Assembly (NCBI RefSeq): GCF_012926615.1
Contig: NZ_JABBNU010000001.1
Coordinates: forward strand, 512,633 to 576,632
Length of the DNA: 64,000 bases
From: Marinigracilibium pacificum
GTDB taxonomy: Bacteria > Bacteroidota > Bacteroidia > Cytophagales > Cyclobacteriaceae
Direction of reading: 5' to 3'
The position numbers and the translations under genes were made by a program. Below are positions 45,254 to 54,907 of the stretch, piece after piece (within the stretch, counting starts at the first letter, position 1; every line of letters starts with the position of its first letter). The notes below the pieces were generated by a model. It made no database searches. It was not told the origin of the DNA and was given only the letters and a program-made list of their open reading frames with translations.

Positions 45254-48200
45254 TTATCTTAATAATGTAATACTACCCGTCTTTACAACGGCTCCGTTAA
45301 TACTTAATGTAAAGAAGTAGACACCCTCAGGTAGGTCTCTTCCACCTCCGTTTGCTGTACCGTTCCAGTTGTTTTGATAATTTTGTGACTCGTAAACTAT
45401 ATCACCTGATTTATCAAATACAGACAGGTAAAATTTTGAAGATATATCCGCAAAGTTCTCAAGAATCCAGAAGTCAGCAATACCATCATTGTTTGGTGAG
45501 AAGTAATCAGGAGCTTTGATTTTATCATATTCAGTTGCATAAACATTAATGATAACTTCATCTTTACTTGATAGTCCATCTTCATTGGCAGCTGTAAGCT
45601 CAAATATATACTCTCCAGCTAGTAATTGTTCTAACCGTAGTACTGATGAGTCAGGGTACAGTATTGTTGTCGGAGGGCCTGCTACTTGTCTCCAGCTATA
45701 ACTGATGATTTCATTTTCGTTTACAGGGTCATAGGCACTACCAAATACATTCAAGTTCCTCTGAGGAAAAATAATAGTTGTATCAGCACCAGCATCAATT
45801 ATAGGAGGTAACTTTTCTCTTTCTGCAAGAATTGTAATATTAACTTGATCTGTTCCAGTTGCCCCTTCTACATCAACTGCAATTAGGGTGAATGTATAAT
45901 TTCCAGGAACTAAAGATGATAAAGTTAAAGTAGGTGTATTAATCCCGTCAAGTGTTATTTCCGGACCTGATACTTGTTCCCAAGTGATTAGGTCTATTTC
46001 GCCATCGTCTTCAACTGTTCCATTAATAATAATTTCAGAAATGGGTATAGTGTAGTACTGATCAGAGCCAGCATCAACAGTAGGTGGGTAATTAATTGTT
46101 TCAGCAAGAACGCTTACAATTACAACATCCTTGGTTATTGCCCCATCATCATCAGTTGCAGCCAACTCAAATGAATATGTTCCAGCTTTAAGGTCACTAA
46201 TATTTATAGCTATGCTGTCTCTATTTGAAACAGTAACTGTCGGACCATTTAATTTTGTCCATCTAACTGCTACAACTTGACCATCTTCATCATTTACTGA
46301 CCCTGTTAAAGTCAAAGTATTTGTTGGCAGTCGAACCATTTTGTCGTCGCCTGCATCAACGGTAGGTGGCTTATTAGCTATTTCAGGTCGGACAGTAACT
46401 TTAACTCTGTCATTAGCTTCTGCACCATCATTATCTGTAACTCTGAAATTAAAGACATAAACCCCGCTATCTAATTCTGAGATTGTAATAGAGTTTGTAT
46501 TTTCACCTGTAATTATGGCTGTGTTTGGACCACTTACTTGTGTCCATAACCTTGATTCAATATTTCCGTCGCTATCAGACGAAGTACCGTTTATCTTAAT
46601 GCTGTTTTGAGGCAAATAGATTATTTTATCATTACCAGCATTAACAATCGGTGGATTATTAATTTCCTCTGGGAGAACGATTACTTTTACCTGATCTGAA
46701 GATGTTGCACCATCATCGTCAGTTACCTTAAGCCTGAAGGTATAGTCTCCTTCCTTCATATCTCTGACTGTAAGGTTAGCTGTATTCTGATTTTGTAAAG
46801 TTGCAGCTGGGCCACTTACTTTTGTCCATTGATATGCTACAATACTTCCATCCGGATCAGAGCCTGAACCATTTAATGTAATTGAATTTACGGGCAATGT
46901 TATAGATTTATTTGGCCCTGCATTGGCAACTGGTGTTTGATTTACATCTTCCGGATTTACGACTACGACTACATCATCTGAAGCTCCGGCTCCATCGTCG
47001 TCAGTAACTGTAATCCTAAATACATACCTTCCTTCCAGCATATTGGTCACTTCCAGTCTGGCACTATTGGTGCCTGATAAATCTGAAGCTGGACCTGATA
47101 TTTTTCTCCACAAATAGGTTGCTATTTGTCCATCATTATCTGATGCATTTGCATTTAAAGTGATATTGTTTTTAGGGAGTGTTATTGTTTTATTCGCCCC
47201 GGCACTTACAGTAGGAGGTTGATTTATTTCTTCTGGAAGTACTTCTACTTTAACATTATCGGAATCTTCAGCACCATCATCGTCAACTACTGTTAGTCTT
47301 AGAGTGTATGTACCTGCTACCAGATTGGTTAAGGTTACATTTGCTGAATTTCTATTTTGAAAATTTAATGAAGGTCCTGAGATTTTATCCCAAGTATAAC
47401 TAGCAATAGATCCATCACTATCTGAACCTTTTCCATTCAATGTTATACTATTGGTTGGTAATGTGATTGATTGATCCGGGCCGGCACTAGCAACTGGTGC
47501 CTTATTAGTTGACCGTACCTCAACTATTATATCATCCGAAGCTGAAGCAGCATCATTATCAGTTACCGTTATTCTAAATTTGTATATTCCTTCCTCTAAA
47601 CCTTCAACAGTTGCTGTTGCTTGATTAATATTTTTTAATGTTGCCTGCGGACCAGAAACTTTTGTCCAAAGGTAAGATATTATTGTTCCGTCCGAATCTT
47701 TTGCATTACTTGATAATGTAGTGCTATTAGTTGGCAGATAAATTATTTTATCATCTTCAGCGGTAACAGTTGGACGTTTATTAGCAATTTCTGGAAGAAC
47801 TGTAACCGTAACTTCATCTGTTGCTTGTGCATTTTCATTATCAGTTACAGTTAAAGAGAAAATATAAGTTCCTTCAACCATATTTATTACCTTTAGATTC
47901 TTTTGATTTCCGTTTGTCAAATTAGCAGAAGGCCCTGAAACTTTAACCCACTGGTAAGTTTCAATTGTGCCATCATTATCAACTACGGTAGGATTAAAGA
48001 TAACACTGTCTTCAGGTAACGTTATTGTTCTATCATTACCTATATTAACAGTAGGAGGGATATTTGCAGCTCCAACTGTAACTCTTATACGATCAGAAGC
48101 AGATGCACCATCATTGTCTTCGACTACTATTTCAAAAACATAAATACCTTCAACCAGATCAGACAGGGATAGATTTGCAGATTGAGCTCCGGATATTGTT

Positions 48201-50512
48201 GCATTTGGCCCTTGTATTTTTGTCCATAGATATGAGGCAATTTCTCCATCAGTATCATTTGCTGAAGCTGCTATTGTCGTTGTATTATTAGGTAGAGTCA
48301 AAAATTTATCCGGACCAGCATTGACTGTGGGAGCTTTATTAGTCTCTTCAGGGAAAACAGTAAGTTTTACCCTGTCAGATACAGTGGCATCAGAGTCATC
48401 CGTTACAGAAATTTTAAATTCATATTGTCCTTCAACGAGGTTAGTTAATACCAGTTCTGTAGTGTTTTCACCTGAAATAGTTACAGTTGGACCAGAAAGT
48501 TTTTCCCAAATTGTTGAAACTATAAGTCCATCATCATCAGTTGCAGTTGCTGTTATAGTAATGCTGTTTTCTGGTAACTGAATTTGTAAATCCGGACCTG
48601 CATTTACTTTTGGGGGAATATTTGTTGGAGGATTTTTAACTACCACAACCACCTCATCACTAGCGGAAGCACCTTGGTCATCCTCCACTGTAATCATGAA
48701 TGTATAAGATCCTTCAATAAGGTTATTTACTGTAACTTCAGCAGTTTCATAATTTGCAAGTCCTGCAGTATTTGGGCCTGATAACTGCTCCCAATGATAT
48801 AGAACAATTTTACCATCGGGATCATTTGCATTAGCTATCAAAACAATGGTATTTGTAGGGAGAGTAACAGTTTTGTCTGATCCAGCATCCACCTCAGGGG
48901 TACGATTAGTTCCGGTAACAGAAACATTTACTAAATCAGAGGCTGTAGCCCCATCATCATCAGTAACAGTTAATGAAAACTGGTAAATACCTGCGACCAA
49001 ATTCTCAACTGTCAGGTTTGGGTTAGATGTATTTACTAAAGTTGCAGTAGGTCCAGATACTTTTTCCCACTTAAAAGCTACAATTCTTCCATCTGGGTCT
49101 GAACCCTGACCAAAAAGAGTAACCGAATTTGTGGGTAATGAAATTTCTTTATCAGGACCAGCATTAGCAACAGGATTTTGGTTTACATCTTCAGGGTTTA
49201 TAATCACTCTAACAACATCGCTACCTGTAGCTCCATCATCATCAGTTACTGTCAGTCTAAAGTCAAAGGTACCTGCTACCAAATCAGTTAGTAATAATGA
49301 TGGCTTATCTTGGTCATTTAGTGTAATATTAGGTCCAGATATTTTGTCCCACCTATATGATACTATTTGACCGTCCGGATCACTTCCCGATCCATTGATA
49401 GTTATATTTTGAGCTGGTAAATTAATTGTTATATCCTGGCCTGCATTGGCAGTCGGTGATTTATTTACTTCCTCGGCTATTACTGTAATTACAATGTCAT
49501 CTGAAGCTGAAGCTCCTTTGTTATCTGTTACTTTACATCTGAATGTATATTGCCCTTCAACTAGGTCTCTTACTGTCAGGTTAGCTTTACTTGTACCATC
49601 AAGAAAGGCTGCAGGACCACTTACTTTTGTCCAAAGGTAACTTGATATGCTGCCGTCTGGATCAGATGCTCTTGCAGTTAATGTTGTACTATTTGTAGGA
49701 AGTGTTATGCTAAAGTCTTTACCAACATCAACAGTTGGAGGTAGGTTTGGGGGGCTACCTAGCCTTTGGGCAAGTAACCATGCCCACATATTGTCATCAT
49801 TATAAGCTGGGGTCCAGGCGTCATGGCCTCTTCCTGGATAAATTGTTAATAGAGGTTCTGGATCAGGCGTCCCGCATCTGTAAATTCTTTCAAAACCTTT
49901 TTCTGTTCCAGTGTTTGGAGAACCTGAACCATCATATTCACCAACAAATGCCCAGGTAGGTAAACTTTGCAGGTTACATCCGTCTCCTGTTAACCAGCCT
50001 GCTATTGGAACAATTGCAGCAAGCTTACTTGAATGGTTGCCATAAGCAGCATAATCCCAGGTTCCATTACCACCCATACTAAGCCCTGTTACATAAACTC
50101 TTGTCTTATCAACTTTATAATTGTTGATCATCCAGGTTAATAATTCATCAACAAATACAGGGTTCCAGTCCCATGGGTATCTGGCTTGAGGTGAAATACA
50201 AATAAATGGAAAGTTTTTACCGTTTCTTATTAGTCTTGGAGGACCAGCAACTAGTACTCTGTTTAAGTCAGAACCTTTTTCCCCAACTCCATGAAGAAAT
50301 AAAACAATTGGAAAAGTTTTTCCGGGGTCATTATAACCTTCAGGAAGGTATTCCCAGTATCCAAATTTTTCTCCGGGAGCAACAACAGAAGATGTCCAGG
50401 ATTGTGCTGTTTGTCTTTCAGCAGGAGATGTTTGAGCAACAGTTTGAATGCAAAAATTAATAAGCAGCAAACATGTTAGTGCCCACGTGGTGCAGTTGGT
50501 ATTGGTCAACAT
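45254..50512 (-). CDS. Giant secreted esterase with 15 PKD/REJ-like repeats, T9SS type B
   Basis: The 1752-residue protein has a signal peptide (cleavage near VAQ, residue 27) and an alpha/beta-hydrolase domain (about 45-255) with GLSMGG (S145), D194 and H230 as the likely triad. Fifteen repeats of about 93 residues follow, each with a xxAGxDxxxxLPxNSxxL start and a GxYxFxLxVTDxDGAxAxDxVxV end. A short linker leads to the CHU_C-type T9SS type B sorting domain (YFSPNNDGIADFW to SITLLR). It should be displayed as a long stalk with an enzymatic head. The head is nearly the same as in the 882-residue protein at 17855, which uses a type A signal instead. Its PorP/SprF-SPOR partner follows. Confidence 0.9.
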   Translation of the reverse strand: MLTNTNCTTWALTCLLLINFCIQTVAQTSPAERQTAQSWTSSVVAPGEKFGYWEYLPEGYNDPGKTFPIVLFLHGVGEKGSDLNRVLVAGPPRLIRNGKNFPFICISPQARYPWDWNPVFVDELLTWMINNYKVDKTRVYVTGLSMGGNGTWDYAAYGNHSSKLAAIVPIAGWLTGDGCNLQSLPTWAFVGEYDGSGSPNTGTEKGFERIYRCGTPDPEPLLTIYPGRGHDAWTPAYNDDNMWAWLLAQRLGSPPNLPPTVDVGKDFSITLPTNSTTLTARASDPDGSISSYLWTKVSGPAAFLDGTSKANLTVRDLVEGQYTFRCKVTDNKGASASDDIVITVIAEEVNKSPTANAGQDITINLPAQNITINGSGSDPDGQIVSYRWDKISGPNITLNDQDKPSLLLTDLVAGTFDFRLTVTDDDGATGSDVVRVIINPEDVNQNPVANAGPDKEISLPTNSVTLFGQGSDPDGRIVAFKWEKVSGPTATLVNTSNPNLTVENLVAGIYQFSLTVTDDDGATASDLVNVSVTGTNRTPEVDAGSDKTVTLPTNTIVLIANANDPDGKIVLYHWEQLSGPNTAGLANYETAEVTVNNLIEGSYTFMITVEDDQGASASDEVVVVVKNPPTNIPPKVNAGPDLQIQLPENSITITATATDDDGLIVSTIWEKLSGPTVTISGENTTELVLTNLVEGQYEFKISVTDDSDATVSDRVKLTVFPEETNKAPTVNAGPDKFLTLPNNTTTIAASANDTDGEIASYLWTKIQGPNATISGAQSANLSLSDLVEGIYVFEIVVEDNDGASASDRIRVTVGAANIPPTVNIGNDRTITLPEDSVIFNPTVVDNDGTIETYQWVKVSGPSANLTNGNQKNLKVINMVEGTYIFSLTVTDNENAQATDEVTVTVLPEIANKRPTVTAEDDKIIYLPTNSTTLSSNAKDSDGTIISYLWTKVSGPQATLKNINQATATVEGLEEGIYKFRITVTDNDAASASDDIIVEVRSTNKAPVASAGPDQSITLPTNSITLNGKGSDSDGSIASYTWDKISGPSLNFQNRNSANVTLTNLVAGTYTLRLTVVDDDGAEDSDNVKVEVLPEEINQPPTVSAGANKTITLPKNNITLNANASDNDGQIATYLWRKISGPASDLSGTNSARLEVTNMLEGRYVFRITVTDDDGAGASDDVVVVVNPEDVNQTPVANAGPNKSITLPVNSITLNGSGSDPDGSIVAYQWTKVSGPAATLQNQNTANLTVRDMKEGDYTFRLKVTDDDGATSSDQVKVIVLPEEINNPPIVNAGNDKIIYLPQNSIKINGTSSDSDGNIESRLWTQVSGPNTAIITGENTNSITISELDSGVYVFNFRVTDNDGAEANDRVKVTVRPEIANKPPTVDAGDDKMVRLPTNTLTLTGSVNDEDGQVVAVRWTKLNGPTVTVSNRDSIAINISDLKAGTYSFELAATDDDGAITKDVVIVSVLAETINYPPTVDAGSDQYYTIPISEIIINGTVEDDGEIDLITWEQVSGPEITLDGINTPTLTLSSLVPGNYTFTLIAVDVEGATGTDQVNITILAEREKLPPIIDAGADTTIIFPQRNLNVFGSAYDPVNENEIISYSWRQVAGPPTTILYPDSSVLRLEQLLAGEYIFELTAANEDGLSSKDEVIINVYATEYDKIKAPDYFSPNNDGIADFWILENFADISSKFYLSVFDKSGDIVYESQNYQNNWNGTANGGGRDLPEGVYFFTLSINGAVVKTGSITLLR
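45542..49735 (-). repeat. Fifteen tandem repeats of about 280 bases encoding PKD/REJ-like domains
   Basis: Within the 1752-residue esterase gene, residues about 260-1657 are 15 successive copies of one domain. Their starts read VDVGKDFSITLP, ANAGQDITINLP, ANAGPDKEISLP, VDAGSDKTVTLP and so on to IDAGADTTIIFP. The copies differ at many positions in protein and DNA, so they are old rather than freshly amplified. Confidence 0.9.
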
Positions 50513-50583
50513 GGTGTAATAGCTGGTAATTCTGGATTCTTAATCCTTTTCTAAAATAATGAATATTTATTATTCTTTAAAGA

Positions 50584-50591
50584 CAAATATA
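50584..50591 (-). promoter_or_regulatory. Candidate -7 element of the giant esterase operon
   Basis: On the minus strand this reads TATATTTG, fitting TAnnTTTG, 72 bases before the start codon at 50512. The -33 half is not clear. In the leader GGATT-CTT-AATCC (50534-50546) can form a small hairpin, and AATAAT (50555-50560) can pair with ATTATT (50569-50574). The unit would carry this gene and the PorP/SprF-SPOR gene. Confidence 0.4.
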
Positions 50592-50612
50592 GTATAATTC
50601 TTTAAATGAGAA

Positions 50613-52184
50613 TTATTGTGTCTTTATTACTTTGTGTAATGGTAGTTTATTTAGGGTGCCTCCAATAAAGTTTTGATACCTTTCATCGGTAAAATAAATT
50701 TGATCCTGGTAAAAGGAAATTCCTTCTTTTTGGCTAAAGCTTTTCCATGGTATTCTTATTATTTCATCTTTATTTATAGTATTTCCATCCCATCCAGGAA
50801 TGACGTATAGATATGCATATGAGGTTAATAACAATAATTTGCTTGTTTTGAGATATGTGGCACCCGTAACAAATGTTTCTAATATTTTTCCTTCTCCTAT
50901 AAAGAAAGAACCGATTTTTTCAGCAAGATGTGAGCCTGGTTTATTCGAAATCTTGTAAATGGAAACTAATCCATTATAAGGATTTGTTCTGTTTTTACTA
51001 AAAATGTATAGGCTGTCTCTTAAACTGACAACTGATTCCATGTCAAAATTCTTTTGAGCAGCAGCAGGAGGGAAGTCTTTTTGCTCAGGGATAGTAAATG
51101 TAATTTTTTCTGCATCAGCTCTTGTTTGATTTTCGGTTCCAGGATAAAGAAGTTTATAGATTTGAAATGATTTCCTTTGATTCTCATTATTTCCAATGTC
51201 ACAGATATAAAAGTATCTGCCATCATAAACTAACTCTTCCCAATCAATATTTGATGCTCCGGTTATTTTAATAAAGTTTGTGATTTTCCCAGTTGAATCA
51301 AATGAATATAAATATGGAGGATTGCCACTGTCTGTTATCGTCCAAAATTCATTTTCATTTATACAGACTAGCCCTGATGTTTCTGATAATTGCTTATGTA
51401 GTTCTGTGATTTGGTAATAGTCTAATCCAGATGTATTATCTAGTACTTTTATGATACTTTGACTCATTGATGCGACTTTGGCATTCTTTGGATTATCAGC
51501 ATTCAATAATTGGTAATAAAAGTCTTTATTGCTATATGTTTTTGTCCAGGCATCATGACCTGTATTTTCGAGTAAAGTCAATTTAGCTTTCCCATTACAT
51601 GCCGCAATTGCATTTACCATATTTTCAGATCCGGTCTTTCTACCTTGTTTATGATCTAATTCTCCATGATAAGCGAAAATTGGAATATTCTTTAATTCAC
51701 AAGCTCTTTTAGGGTCTCCCCAGCCTGCGATTGGGGCAGCGGCTTTGATTTTATCTGTAAATTCTAATAAATAATTAAAAACGCCATTACCTCCCATACT
51801 TATCCCAGTCATATAGATAGGGTTTCCACGAGGGTTAAGCTTTTTGTTTATATTGTTGACTAATGCATCGACTACCTTTGGGTCCCAATCAATTGGTTGA
51901 TAGGTTTGAGGTGTTACAATTAAAAAATTATTTATTACAGGCAAGTCCTTTCCAATTCTGACAGGACTATTGGCTAATGCATTTTCAATATTGTTTCCCC
52001 TGCCTTCAACGCCATGTAAATAAATTAAAATTGGAGTTGTGTCCGACTTAGGTTTATTGTATTTGTATTGTAAAGTATAGTGAGTAGAATCAGTTTCAAA
52101 TATAAATTTATCAGATAGGAGTTCCTGACCATTGATTAAGGTGAATGTAAATACTAATAAAAGATTAATTAAGAATTTTGTCAT
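50613..52184 (-). CDS. Exported esterase with C-terminal propeller-like domain, no T9SS tail
   Basis: The 523-residue protein has a signal peptide (LINGQ, cleavage near residue 19) and a hydrolase domain (about 30-230) of the same family as the two large esterases: [17 protein letters not shown] (S129), ELDHKQG (D177) and NTGHDAW (H210). The C-terminal half (about 260-523) has [15 protein letters not shown] and [13 protein letters not shown] blocks like those of NHL/SdiA-regulated-type beta propellers. No sorting domain is present, so it is probably periplasmic. It overlaps the hexapeptide acetyltransferase upstream by 20 bases and is the last gene of the run begun at 55298. Confidence 0.8.
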   Translation of the reverse strand: MTKFLINLLLVFTFTLINGQELLSDKFIFETDSTHYTLQYKYNKPKSDTTPILIYLHGVEGRGNNIENALANSPVRIGKDLPVINNFLIVTPQTYQPIDWDPKVVDALVNNINKKLNPRGNPIYMTGISMGGNGVFNYLLEFTDKIKAAAPIAGWGDPKRACELKNIPIFAYHGELDHKQGRKTGSENMVNAIAACNGKAKLTLLENTGHDAWTKTYSNKDFYYQLLNADNPKNAKVASMSQSIIKVLDNTSGLDYYQITELHKQLSETSGLVCINENEFWTITDSGNPPYLYSFDSTGKITNFIKITGASNIDWEELVYDGRYFYICDIGNNENQRKSFQIYKLLYPGTENQTRADAEKITFTIPEQKDFPPAAAQKNFDMESVVSLRDSLYIFSKNRTNPYNGLVSIYKISNKPGSHLAEKIGSFFIGEGKILETFVTGATYLKTSKLLLLTSYAYLYVIPGWDGNTINKDEIIRIPWKSFSQKEGISFYQDQIYFTDERYQNFIGGTLNKLPLHKVIKTQ

Positions 52185-52806
52185 GCTCAGGTTTTATTGA
52201 TTTGATTATTCTAGCAGGAACACCTGCTACTACTGAATAGTCAGGAACATCTTTTGTCACAACAGCACCTGCTGCAATTACAGCTCCTTTACCTATTTTA
52301 ACCCCTTTTAAAATGATTGCTTTACTTGCAATCCAAACATCATCTTTAATAACCACAGGTGCCTGAATTCCTTTCTCAAAATGATTTTTTACATCGTGAA
52401 AATCATCATCTAAGATTAGGACATAAGGTGAGATTCTCACATTTTTCCCAATATCAACGAGTCCTGTTACAGAGATATGACATCCATTAATCCGTGAATT
52501 TTGACCAATTTTTAATGTAGCTCCATTATGAACAAAGATTTTAGCTCTTTCAATAACGGACCATATCCTAACACGGTCAGCCAATATTATTTCACCTTCA
52601 TTTTTGATCTTCGGTTTGCCATTTACCGATACAAACTTTCCTTTTATACAATTCCTTAGATACCAGTTAGCCATAAGTGACCTGTATAATCCACTAAAGA
52701 AATATCCAATAAGTTTTATCTTAATGCCAAAACTTGACTTATCAGGATAGTCCTGACGTAATTCAGATTCTTTGTCAGCTAATATTTTGGAAATGCCTGA
52801 AAGCAT
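52165..52806 (-). CDS. Hexapeptide-repeat (LbH) O-acetyltransferase, WbbJ/Maa-like
   Basis: The 213-residue protein has the left-handed beta-helix pattern of acetyl-CoA-dependent acetyltransferases. Hexapeptide turns are seen around [19 protein letters not shown] and [13 protein letters not shown], then DDDFHDV with the usual catalytic His, and [31 protein letters not shown] at the C-terminus. It probably acetylates a sugar of the repeat unit in the cytosol. It starts 19 bases after the GT2 gene and overlaps the exported esterase by 20 bases, so addition and removal of acetyl groups may be encoded side by side. Confidence 0.9.
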   Translation of the reverse strand: MLSGISKILADKESELRQDYPDKSSFGIKIKLIGYFFSGLYRSLMANWYLRNCIKGKFVSVNGKPKIKNEGEIILADRVRIWSVIERAKIFVHNGATLKIGQNSRINGCHISVTGLVDIGKNVRISPYVLILDDDFHDVKNHFEKGIQAPVVIKDDVWIASKAIILKGVKIGKGAVIAAGAVVTKDVPDYSVVAGVPARIIKSIKPEHDKILN

Positions 52807-52825
52807 ATGACCTTTATTCTAATTG

Positions 52826-53773
52826 TTAAAGTTGATTCATTAAGGCCTTATTGTTTTTATTAACAAAAACTTCATCTGATGGATGAGTTTTTTTCATCAA
52901 TAAACCTTTAATTGCCCCGGAAATAATTGCTTTGGCATGTTGAAATTCCAGACTCAATAATTTCTGAATCAGGTTTTTAGGAAGGGAAATGGTAAAAAAG
53001 AAGGCAGCTCCAAATAGCCATCTCCATCCATAATTATTCCTACGCATAAACAACAACCGGTTACGTGTAAGATAATAAGTTTTTAGTGGATTTGCTTTAC
53101 CTACCGTAACAGATTCTTTATGAATTACTTCTGTAACCCCTAAATAATATATTTTGTAGCCTTTTCTCTTTGCTTTTTGGCACCAATCATGCTCTTCATA
53201 ATATAAAAAGAAGATTTCTGGCATAATGCCAATATCTTCAACTACTTTTCTTGGAATAAGCAGAGCACATCCATGAGCTAATTCTGTTTCATAGATAGTA
53301 TCATATTTCCCAGTATCTTTTTCAAGATGCCCAATTGATCGGCCCCTGCCTGTTATAGGGTGGATGCCAGTGGCTCCGGCGTATTGAATTAGATTTTCTC
53401 CTTCAAAGAATTTCACCTTTGGGGTAGCCATTCCTAAGTCCTTTAGCTTTGATGCGCTTTCAATAAGCGGCTCAAGAAAATCAGTGTGAAGAATAGTATC
53501 ATTGTTGAGCAGAAGCAGATAATCTCCCGTGGCTTTATGAATTCCAAGATTATTTCCTCCGGCAAAACCTAAGTTTTCTTCACTAATAATAAATATTACT
53601 TCAGGAAAATCTGATTTTATCTTTTCAGACAAACTTGGATTACTTCCATTGTCAATAACAATGGTTTCAATGTTAGAGTAAGTCAGGTTTTTAACATAAC
53701 CCAGAAACTCACGAGTCATATCCTCTTGATTATAATTTACCGTGAGGATGCTAACTTTTGGCAAATGTTGCAT
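52826..53773 (-). CDS. GT2-family rhamnosyltransferase-like glycosyltransferase
   Basis: The 315-residue protein is a soluble GT-A enzyme: VSILTVNYNQEDMTREFL at the N-terminus, VIDNGSN, ENLGFAGGNNLGI and LLLLNNDTIL, where the NND takes the DxD role, then FLYYEEHDWCQKAKRKG as acceptor-site block. These features are typical of WcaA/RfbN-like enzymes, many of which transfer rhamnose. A hydrophobic pair near residues 245-265 may anchor it to the membrane. It follows the priming transferase by six bases and may add the second or a later sugar. Confidence 0.88.
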   Translation of the reverse strand: MQHLPKVSILTVNYNQEDMTREFLGYVKNLTYSNIETIVIDNGSNPSLSEKIKSDFPEVIFIISEENLGFAGGNNLGIHKATGDYLLLLNNDTILHTDFLEPLIESASKLKDLGMATPKVKFFEGENLIQYAGATGIHPITGRGRSIGHLEKDTGKYDTIYETELAHGCALLIPRKVVEDIGIMPEIFFLYYEEHDWCQKAKRKGYKIYYLGVTEVIHKESVTVGKANPLKTYYLTRNRLLFMRRNNYGWRWLFGAAFFFTISLPKNLIQKLLSLEFQHAKAIISGAIKGLLMKKTHPSDEVFVNKNNKALMNQL

Positions 53774-53779
53774 AAAAAA

Positions 53780-54907
53780 TTATACGTTATCCTTTTGTAA
53801 CAATGCAGGAATTGTTTTTAAAAGGATACTTATATCAAACAATAATGAAAATCTCTTCGCATAGGCAACATCAAGTAACATACGCTCTTTTTCAGACATT
53901 TCTGCCTTACCTCGCTTTGTTACCTGCCATAAGCCAGTTATGCCCGCAGGTGCATCAAACCTTTTAGCCCAAATATCAACAGTTAATTGCTCTGCTTCAT
54001 AAAGAGGTAATGGTCTGTTTCCTACCAATGACATGTCACCTTTTAATACATTGAATAGTTGTGGAAGTTCATCAAGGCTAGAGTTTCTTAAGAATTTACC
54101 AAACCTTGTTATTCTAGGATCATTACTGATCTTGACAAAAGAACCACTTTCATTATATTGATTTAGGTGCTTTAACTTTTCTAATTCCTTGTCGGCTCCA
54201 ACGCGCATTGATCTGAACTTATAAAAGTCAAATATTTGATATCCGGAACCAGCTCTTTTGGAAATATAAAATATCGGACCTTTTGACTCTAACTTTATAA
54301 TTAAAGCTACAACCAAGAGGATTGGACTAATAAATAATAAAATTAATCCTGATATTACAATATCGAAGAGTCTTTTTAAAGTAGGGATTTTCGGTTTTTT
54401 ATGAAATGTTATAGCCCCCTTTTCTTCTTCAGTTTCTAGTAATAATGTTTTGTATTCTTTTAGAAATTGAATGCGATAAACAAGGTCTTCAACATTTACA
54501 TTTTTATCATAATAATCATCTACACCATATCTCAATGCTTTCTCTTTGTCTTCATCTTTGGCAGTTGTAGATAATAGAATAAAAGGTAAATGTTTGAAGT
54601 AGTTATTACTCTTTAATTTATTAAATAAATCAAATGCTGCATCATTAGGAAGATCAGCATCACAAATTATTGCTGTAGGAAGTTTATGCCCTTGAACTAG
54701 TTGCTCCTCTAACCATTTGAATGCTTTTGAAGTCTCATTTAGTGCAAGACCATCATATGCATAGTTCACCATCTGTTGGCAGATAGCTATACCATTAAAA
54801 CCGATGTATAAAATAATATTTCTCTTTTTGTTTTTTGGGGTAACAAATGAGTCAAGTTCGGTTAGCGTTTGGTTAGATATAGATTCATTAATAGTAAAAC
54901 TATGCAT
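53780..54907 (-). CDS. Priming sugar-phosphate transferase fused to a receiver-like domain
   Basis: The 375-residue protein has a response-regulator-like domain (about 30-155) followed by a bacterial sugar transferase domain (about 175-375). The latter shows KRLFDIV and one membrane segment (182-205), KFRSMR, SLDELPQLFNVLKGDMSLVGNRP and GITGLWQV, as in WbaP/WcaJ C-terminal domains that start repeat-unit synthesis on undecaprenyl phosphate. In the receiver part the phosphorylation Asp (D83, IICDAD), S113/T114 and K135 remain, but the N-terminal acidic pair is missing (ILYIGF), so it may not bind Mg or be phosphorylated. It overlaps the free receiver gene upstream by eight bases. Confidence 0.88.
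   Translation of the reverse strand: MHSFTINESISNQTLTELDSFVTPKNKKRNIILYIGFNGIAICQQMVNYAYDGLALNETSKAFKWLEEQLVQGHKLPTAIICDADLPNDAAFDLFNKLKSNNYFKHLPFILLSTTAKDEDKEKALRYGVDDYYDKNVNVEDLVYRIQFLKEYKTLLLETEEEKGAITFHKKPKIPTLKRLFDIVISGLILLFISPILLVVALIIKLESKGPIFYISKRAGSGYQIFDFYKFRSMRVGADKELEKLKHLNQYNESGSFVKISNDPRITRFGKFLRNSSLDELPQLFNVLKGDMSLVGNRPLPLYEAEQLTVDIWAKRFDAPAGITGLWQVTKRGKAEMSEKERMLLDVAYAKRFSLLFDISILLKTIPALLQKDNV

Noticed and set aside
45542..49735. Tandem repeats considered as CRISPR or satellite DNA
   Set aside because: They are in frame, about 280 bases long, diverged, and encode one protein domain repeated 15 times.
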